A stretch of DNA of 8,583 nt from NCBI GenBank assembly GCA_021828445.1, contig JAJZJD010000044.1, positions 1 through 8,583 on the forward strand, written 5' to 3'. Positions 5,231 through 8,583 of the stretch are shown here, in pieces (position 1 is the stretch's first letter; the number at the start of each line of letters is the position of its first letter). Source of the stretch: a bacterium. Lineage in GTDB: Bacteria > SZUA-79 > Acidulodesulfobacterales > Acidulodesulfobacteraceae. A program made the position numbers and the translations under genes. Under the pieces are notes generated by a model that was not told the DNA's origin, searched no databases, and saw only the letters and a list, made by a program, of their open reading frames with translations.

Positions 5231-5977
5231 TTATTTAGAGATTTCAGCAATTTCTTCTATCTGATACGTCTTGAAGAAATCGATATGGGGGTATTTTTCG
5301 GCAAAGTAGTCTTCTACTGCGGGAGCATAAACATATCCTATCATAAAACCTTTGACTTCGGCATTTAAATGCTTTTTTAATCTTTTAAGCATAAGGCCGA
5401 ATTTATCGACGTCTTTTTTGCCGGGCTGGGCTTTAGATTCGCCTATAATATAAGTTTTTTTACCGTCTATTTCTCCTTCGAGATATAGATTTACTTCGTC
5501 GTAAGAGCCGTTTGCATATTTAACGTTTTTTCTTTCCACTTTACTAATAACGGCATTATATTGATTTAAAGCAAACTTTTTCATAAAAGGAATATATTTG
5601 TCTTCTATGCCGTAACCTACCGCCATAGAAAGTCCGCCAAGCTGTTTTTTAACGTCCGCCATATCAACGACGAGCTGCCTGACGGTTTCTTCCGTTTTTT
5701 TCTGAGCTTCGGCAAGCTCTTTGACTCTTGCTTCGGTTCTTTTCTGAGCTTCGGCAAGCTCTTCGACTCTTTGAGTAAGGCTGTCGAGGCGCTGTTCCGT
5801 TCTTTTCTGCGCTTCGGCGAGTTCTTCGACTATTCTTTCCAGTCTATTAAATTCAACTTTAGTTACTATATTTGACTCGTCGATTATGCTTTGCGATATA
5901 ACTTTGGTAAGAGTTCTCGCCTGCTGTTCGCTGAACGAGTCCTGAAGGTCTTCATATATTTTAAATGTATTAGCCAT
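5231..5977 (-). CDS. Coiled-coil protein with PD-(D/E)XK-like C-terminal domain (DUF3782-like)
   Basis: The 248-residue protein has three parts. Residues 1-45 (FKIYEDLQDSFSEQQARTLT, then IVTKVEFNRL) resemble the start of DUF1640/CCDC90-like coiled-coil proteins. Residues about 46-112 are a long coiled coil built on the unit V-E/K-E-L-A-E-A-Q-K-R/K-T-E, seen three times. Residues about 113-248 contain LGGLSMAVGYGIEDKYIP, YDEVNLYLEGEI and TYIIGESKAQPGKKDVDKF. The hydrophobic strand followed by E180-S-K182 is the E-x-K half of a PD-(D/E)XK nuclease-like fold. The expected upstream acidic residue is D160 or E161; N163 occupies the spot where an I-D-L pattern is often seen, so catalysis is uncertain. 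Such proteins are common in archaea, cyanobacteria and deltaproteobacteria without a known role. No Shine-Dalgarno site is visible. It is cytoplasmic, with no signal peptide. It separates the lol block from the surface locus. Confidence 0.78.
   Translation of the reverse strand: MANTFKIYEDLQDSFSEQQARTLTKVISQSIIDESNIVTKVEFNRLERIVEELAEAQKRTEQRLDSLTQRVEELAEAQKRTEARVKELAEAQKKTEETVRQLVVDMADVKKQLGGLSMAVGYGIEDKYIPFMKKFALNQYNAVISKVERKNVKYANGSYDEVNLYLEGEIDGKKTYIIGESKAQPGKKDVDKFGLMLKRLKKHLNAEVKGFMIGYVYAPAVEDYFAEKYPHIDFFKTYQIEEIAEISK
5690..5836 (-). repeat. 42-bp repeat units inside the coiled-coil gene
   Basis: Three similar units of 42 bases start at 5690, 5732 and 5795. The first two are adjacent; a 21-base spacer (one and a half of a 14-residue coiled-coil repeat removed or added in register) separates the second and third. 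Each encodes V-E/K-E-L-A-E-A-Q-K-R/K-T-E plus two residues. Near-identity at DNA level suggests growth and shrinkage in 14- or 7-residue steps, keeping the reading frame and heptad phase. Confidence 0.8.
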
Positions 5978-6167
5978 ATTGTTTTATGCTATAAAATAAA
6001 ATTAATATAATTATATTTTATCATAAATTTAATAAAATAATTATAAAAATTTAATGCGAAATTTTTACATGAGGAAAATGCTTATTATAAAGAATTATTT
6101 ATGTGGTGTATAAAAAGGTTGGGGAAGTTAGGAAAATAAAATCTGCCACTTTTTATTTCTGGCGACA

Positions 6168-6866
6168 TCACAACTTTATCTCTTCTATTGAACCGCCGGA
6201 AATTTTAATTTTACGGCTCATCATAGCCGAAAAGTTGCCGTCGTGAGTAACTATGGCAAGGGTTTTCCCGTGTTTTTTATTAAGTCCGATAATTATTTCA
6301 TGGAGCTTTCCTGCATGTCGCGGGTCGAGATTGCCTGTAGGTTCGTCCATTAATATAACCTCAGGAGAGCATACAAGAGCCCTTGCTATTGCCGCCCTCT
6401 GCTGCTCCCCGCCGGAAAGCATATACGGTTTAAAATTAAGCCTGCCTTCGAGGCCCATTTCGCAAAGATAATCTTTCGCAATTTTAAACGCCGTATTTTT
6501 GTTTTCTTTCCTTATTAATAGAGGCATCGCCGCATTTTCTAAGCAACTGAACTCGTTTAAAAGATAGTGGAACTGAAAAACGAAACCTATATTTTTATTT
6601 CTGAAACGGGCAAGATTTTCGTCGGAAAGTGAATAAACGTCCGATTGGCCAAAATATTCGATGTTTCCTAAGTCTGGCTTAAGCAGTGTTCCCATTATAT
6701 GCAGAAGCGTGCTTTTACCCGTGCCTGATTCTCCTGTAATTGCAACCGTATCGCCTTTTTTTATTTCAAAATCGGCTTCGTTTAAAATATTTACGGTTTC
6801 ATTTCCAGTTTTAAAAATCTTGACTATTTTTTTTAACGAAACGGCTGCATTGCTTTTTATGTTCAT
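6168..6866 (-). CDS. lolD: LolD, ATPase of the lipoprotein-releasing ABC transporter
   Basis: This cytoplasmic ATPase powers LolCDE, which extracts mature lipoproteins from the inner membrane and passes them to LolA. All ABC motifs are present (numbered from the upstream TTG form): Walker A GESGTGKST at 48-56, Q-loop Q101 in FVFQFHYLL, signature LSGGEQQR at 153-160, Walker B VILMDEPT at 173-180, D-loop GNLD at 181-184, and switch histidine H211 in VTHD. The sequence from NILNEADFEIKKGD through LHIMGTLLKPDLG is typical of the LolD/MacB subgroup. I chose the ATG at 6866, giving 232 residues, which fits the family length. An in-frame TTG at 6875 would add three residues and has no better ribosome site. 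It follows the permease gene by 56 bases, probably as one operon. MacB-like or FtsE-like roles are less likely given the neighbour. Confidence 0.92.
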   Translation of the reverse strand: MNIKSNAAVSLKKIVKIFKTGNETVNILNEADFEIKKGDTVAITGESGTGKSTLLHIMGTLLKPDLGNIEYFGQSDVYSLSDENLARFRNKNIGFVFQFHYLLNEFSCLENAAMPLLIRKENKNTAFKIAKDYLCEMGLEGRLNFKPYMLSGGEQQRAAIARALVCSPEVILMDEPTGNLDPRHAGKLHEIIIGLNKKHGKTLAIVTHDGNFSAMMSRKIKISGGSIEEIKL

Positions 6867-6922
6867 AATTTCCAATTAGTGAAGAAGGCAGAATTAAATT
6901 CCGTCCCCGTAATTACAATTTT

Positions 6923-8158
6923 TTACTCGTATCTTACTCCTTCGGCGGGGTCTATTTTACCCGCTTTATAAGAAGGATACAAGGTTGCTATAAAGCTTAA
7001 AAATATTGAACAAAAACCTATAATTACAAATTCTCCGGCGGTCATCCTTACAGGCAGGGCGGTTATGTAGTAAACCGACGACGGCAGGCTTATTATGTGA
7101 TATGTTTCTTCAATGTATCCGATTAAAAATCCGGATATTAGCCCCAGAGCCGTTCCTATGCACCCTATAATAAGACCTTGAGCGATAAAAATAATCATTA
7201 TATCTTTAGAAGAAGCCCCTATAGATTTTAATACCGCTATATCTTTTCTTTTTTCCATAACGACCATTATCAGCGTCGAGATAATATTGAACGCCGCCAC
7301 TAAAACTATCAGAAATAATATCACGAACATCGTAAGTTTTTCTAATTTAATAGCGGAAAATAAGTTTTTATTCAATTCTTCCCAACTTAAGGCGTAATAA
7401 GAAGATGAGGCAGTTCCTGCATTTAATTTATCTGCAATTTTTTTAGCAATCGCATTAGCCGAACCTAATCTGTTTAATTTAACCTCAAGTCCCGTAACGG
7501 TTTTTGAAGACAATCCTATAAAATTCTGGGCGTTTTTGACGGAAATAAAAGAAAATGTGGAATCGTAATTATACATTCCGCTGTTTATTATGCCGCAAAC
7601 GGTAAACCGTTCGGTCTTAGGCATAACTCCGAAAGGAGTAATACGCCCTTCAGGCGAAATTATCGCGACTCTGTCTCCGACCGAAACTCCAAGATTTTGA
7701 GCTAAAACTTTGCCGAGAACTATTTCGTTTTCGTTTTTAGCGTTTAAACCCGACAGACTGCCTTTTATCAAATATTTTTTTAAATCGGTAACTTTTTCTT
7801 CGGAATTTACGTCTATGCCTCTCAACACGCTTCCCACAGATGTACTTGACGAAGTTATCATAACGTCCGTGTATATAAAAGGAGAAACGTCTTTTACGCC
7901 TTTAACCGAAAGTATTTTTTTTACAGTTCCTTTATAGTTATTCACGAAGCCGTTATAATTTAAAACTATGACCTGCGACTCTATGCCTATTACTTTTTTT
8001 TCTAGAGCATGGTCGAAACCGCTCATTACGGATATAACTACTATAAGCGCCATTACCCCTATAGTTATTCCCATTACCGATATTAAACTGAGCAAAGATA
8101 TAAAAGAATTATTCTTCGGCTTTAAATAATGCAGGGCTATTTTAGTATGAAAACTCAT
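6923..8158 (-). CDS. lolC: LolC/LolE-family lipoprotein-releasing permease
   Basis: The 411-residue inner-membrane protein has the LolC/E layout. An N-terminal cytoplasmic start (HTKIALHYLKPK) leads into one membrane helix at about 20-45. A large periplasmic MacB-type domain covers about 50-270. Three C-terminal helices lie at about 275-298, 320-350 and 374-394. Family landmarks include VMSGFDHALEKKVIG just after the first helix, MEKRKDIAVLKSIGAS, the coupling segment that meets LolD, and the ending YPSYKAGKIDPAEGVRYE. It is full length. Only one permease gene is visible here, so it may form a homodimer (the LolF-like arrangement) or pair with a LolC/E encoded elsewhere. It lies 39 bases after lysS and just before lolD. 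No clear Shine-Dalgarno site is present in the AT-rich leader. Confidence 0.92.
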   Translation of the reverse strand: MSFHTKIALHYLKPKNNSFISLLSLISVMGITIGVMALIVVISVMSGFDHALEKKVIGIESQVIVLNYNGFVNNYKGTVKKILSVKGVKDVSPFIYTDVMITSSSTSVGSVLRGIDVNSEEKVTDLKKYLIKGSLSGLNAKNENEIVLGKVLAQNLGVSVGDRVAIISPEGRITPFGVMPKTERFTVCGIINSGMYNYDSTFSFISVKNAQNFIGLSSKTVTGLEVKLNRLGSANAIAKKIADKLNAGTASSSYYALSWEELNKNLFSAIKLEKLTMFVILFLIVLVAAFNIISTLIMVVMEKRKDIAVLKSIGASSKDIMIIFIAQGLIIGCIGTALGLISGFLIGYIEETYHIISLPSSVYYITALPVRMTAGEFVIIGFCSIFLSFIATLYPSYKAGKIDPAEGVRYE

Positions 8159-8197
8159 TATTTATTTTATTGATTTAATTTATTTTGTAAATTTTAT

Positions 8198-8583
8198 TTA
8201 TTTAATCGGCTTAAGCAAAGGAAATAATATAACGTCCCTTATAGAATGAGAATTCGTCATCAGCATGACTACCCTGTCTATGCCTATTCCGCACCCTGCG
8301 GTTGGAGGAAGCCCCTGTTTTAAAGCTTCTATGTAATCGTCGTCCATTTCCGCAGGCAATCCTTCTTTGATTTTTGTTTCCACCTGCATCTTAAAACGTT
8401 CTTCCTGGTCAAGCGGGTCGTTCAGCTCCGAAAATCCATTTCCTATTTCCCTCCCTGCTATAAAAAGCTCGAACCTTTCGGTCACCGAACCGTCTTTATC
8501 GTTTCGTCTGGCAAGCGGGGAGCTTTCTACCGGATAATCGGTAATAAAAGTAGGATTTATAAGTTTAGGCTCTACCGTTTCGT
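8198..8583 (-). CDS. lysS: Lysyl-tRNA synthetase (class II), C-terminal part
   Basis: The frame is open from the right edge of the window (first whole codon at 8581-8579) to the TAA at 8200-8198, giving about 127 residues. It charges tRNA-Lys with lysine in the cytoplasm. The visible part is strongly conserved: KLINPTFITDYPVESSPLAR, then TERFELFIAGREIGNGFSEL with the acidic residues of the active site region, the EGLPAEMDDDYIEALKQGLP segment, and class II motif 3 GCGIGIDRVVMLMTNSHSIR with its ATP-binding arginine. It ends DVILFPLLKPIK, the normal C-terminus. The GTG at 8485-8483 is an internal valine, not a start. The N-terminal anticodon-binding domain and motifs 1 and 2 lie outside the window. 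It heads the lysS-lolC/E-lolD cluster. Confidence 0.96.
   Translation of the reverse strand, partial: ETVEPKLINPTFITDYPVESSPLARRNDKDGSVTERFELFIAGREIGNGFSELNDPLDQEERFKMQVETKIKEGLPAEMDDDYIEALKQGLPPTAGCGIGIDRVVMLMTNSHSIRDVILFPLLKPIK

Noticed and set aside
5028..5264. Plus-strand open frame across the HTH fragment, similar to one at 966-1214
   Set aside because: The two frames resemble each other only because the underlying 181-bp repeat is duplicated. The minus strand encodes a recognisable HTH; the plus strand encodes nothing recognisable.
5690..5836. Short regular repeats as a CRISPR array
   Set aside because: The units are in frame inside a coding sequence, encode heptads, and lack unique spacers.
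6069..6113. Plus-strand 14-codon frame (MRKMLIIKNYLCGV) in the lolD-side gap
   Set aside because: GAGG before an internal ATG is suggestive, but it is very short, has no known match and no downstream partner. Chance in AT-rich DNA is enough.
6867..6875. TTG at 6875 as the lolD start
   Set aside because: It adds only three residues and has no better ribosome site than the ATG at 6866. It remains possible but is less likely.
8198..8485. 95-residue gene starting at the GTG at 8485
   Set aside because: The GTG is an internal valine of lysyl-tRNA synthetase. The conserved frame continues to the right edge of the window.

Overview
The window is AT-rich DNA from a Gram-negative bacterium. Every supported gene lies on the minus strand, so genes are read from high to low coordinates. 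The outer-membrane apparatus (Lol lipoprotein export, a beta-barrel protein, a lipoprotein) shows a two-membrane envelope. The order lysS, lolC/E, lolD is one known from Deltaproteobacteria-type genomes. An AT-rich deltaproteobacterial lineage is my inference; no rRNA or other marker gene is present to settle it.

Layout from right to left. (1) 8583-6168 is a housekeeping block: the 3' part of lysS, a LolC/LolE-type permease and the LolD ATPase, closely spaced and probably co-transcribed. (2) 5977-5231 encodes a coiled-coil protein with a C-terminal PD-(D/E)XK-like domain, of the kind often annotated DUF3782-like. (3) 5161-4981 is a start-less fragment encoding only the LuxR-type HTH domain. 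It is a near-exact copy of the 3' end of the intact regulator further left. (4) 4873-3275 encodes a lipoprotein with a Gly/Ser linker, an Ig-like domain and a seven-motif beta-propeller. (5) 3021-2464 encodes a small outer-membrane beta-barrel. (6) 2089-929 is the intact LuxR-type regulator with GAF-like and PAS-like sensor regions. (7) 878-372 is a hypothetical gene interrupted by an in-frame amber codon at codon 10. (8) 153-1 is the 5' end of another exported protein that runs off the window.

Regions 3-8 look like an accessory cell-surface locus next to a conserved core block. Two features tie it together. One is the 181-bp direct repeat (919-1099 and 4981-5161) bracketing the regulator and both surface-protein genes. 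The other is a structured intergenic repeat of about 98 bp placed just 3' of the broken gene and of the beta-barrel gene, with a degenerate relative 3' of the lipoprotein gene. Recombination between the direct repeats would delete or rearrange about 4 kb of regulator plus surface proteins. The Lol proteins encoded on the right would be expected to release lipoproteins such as the propeller protein for transport to the outer membrane. No rRNA, tRNA, CRISPR array, transposase or origin was seen.
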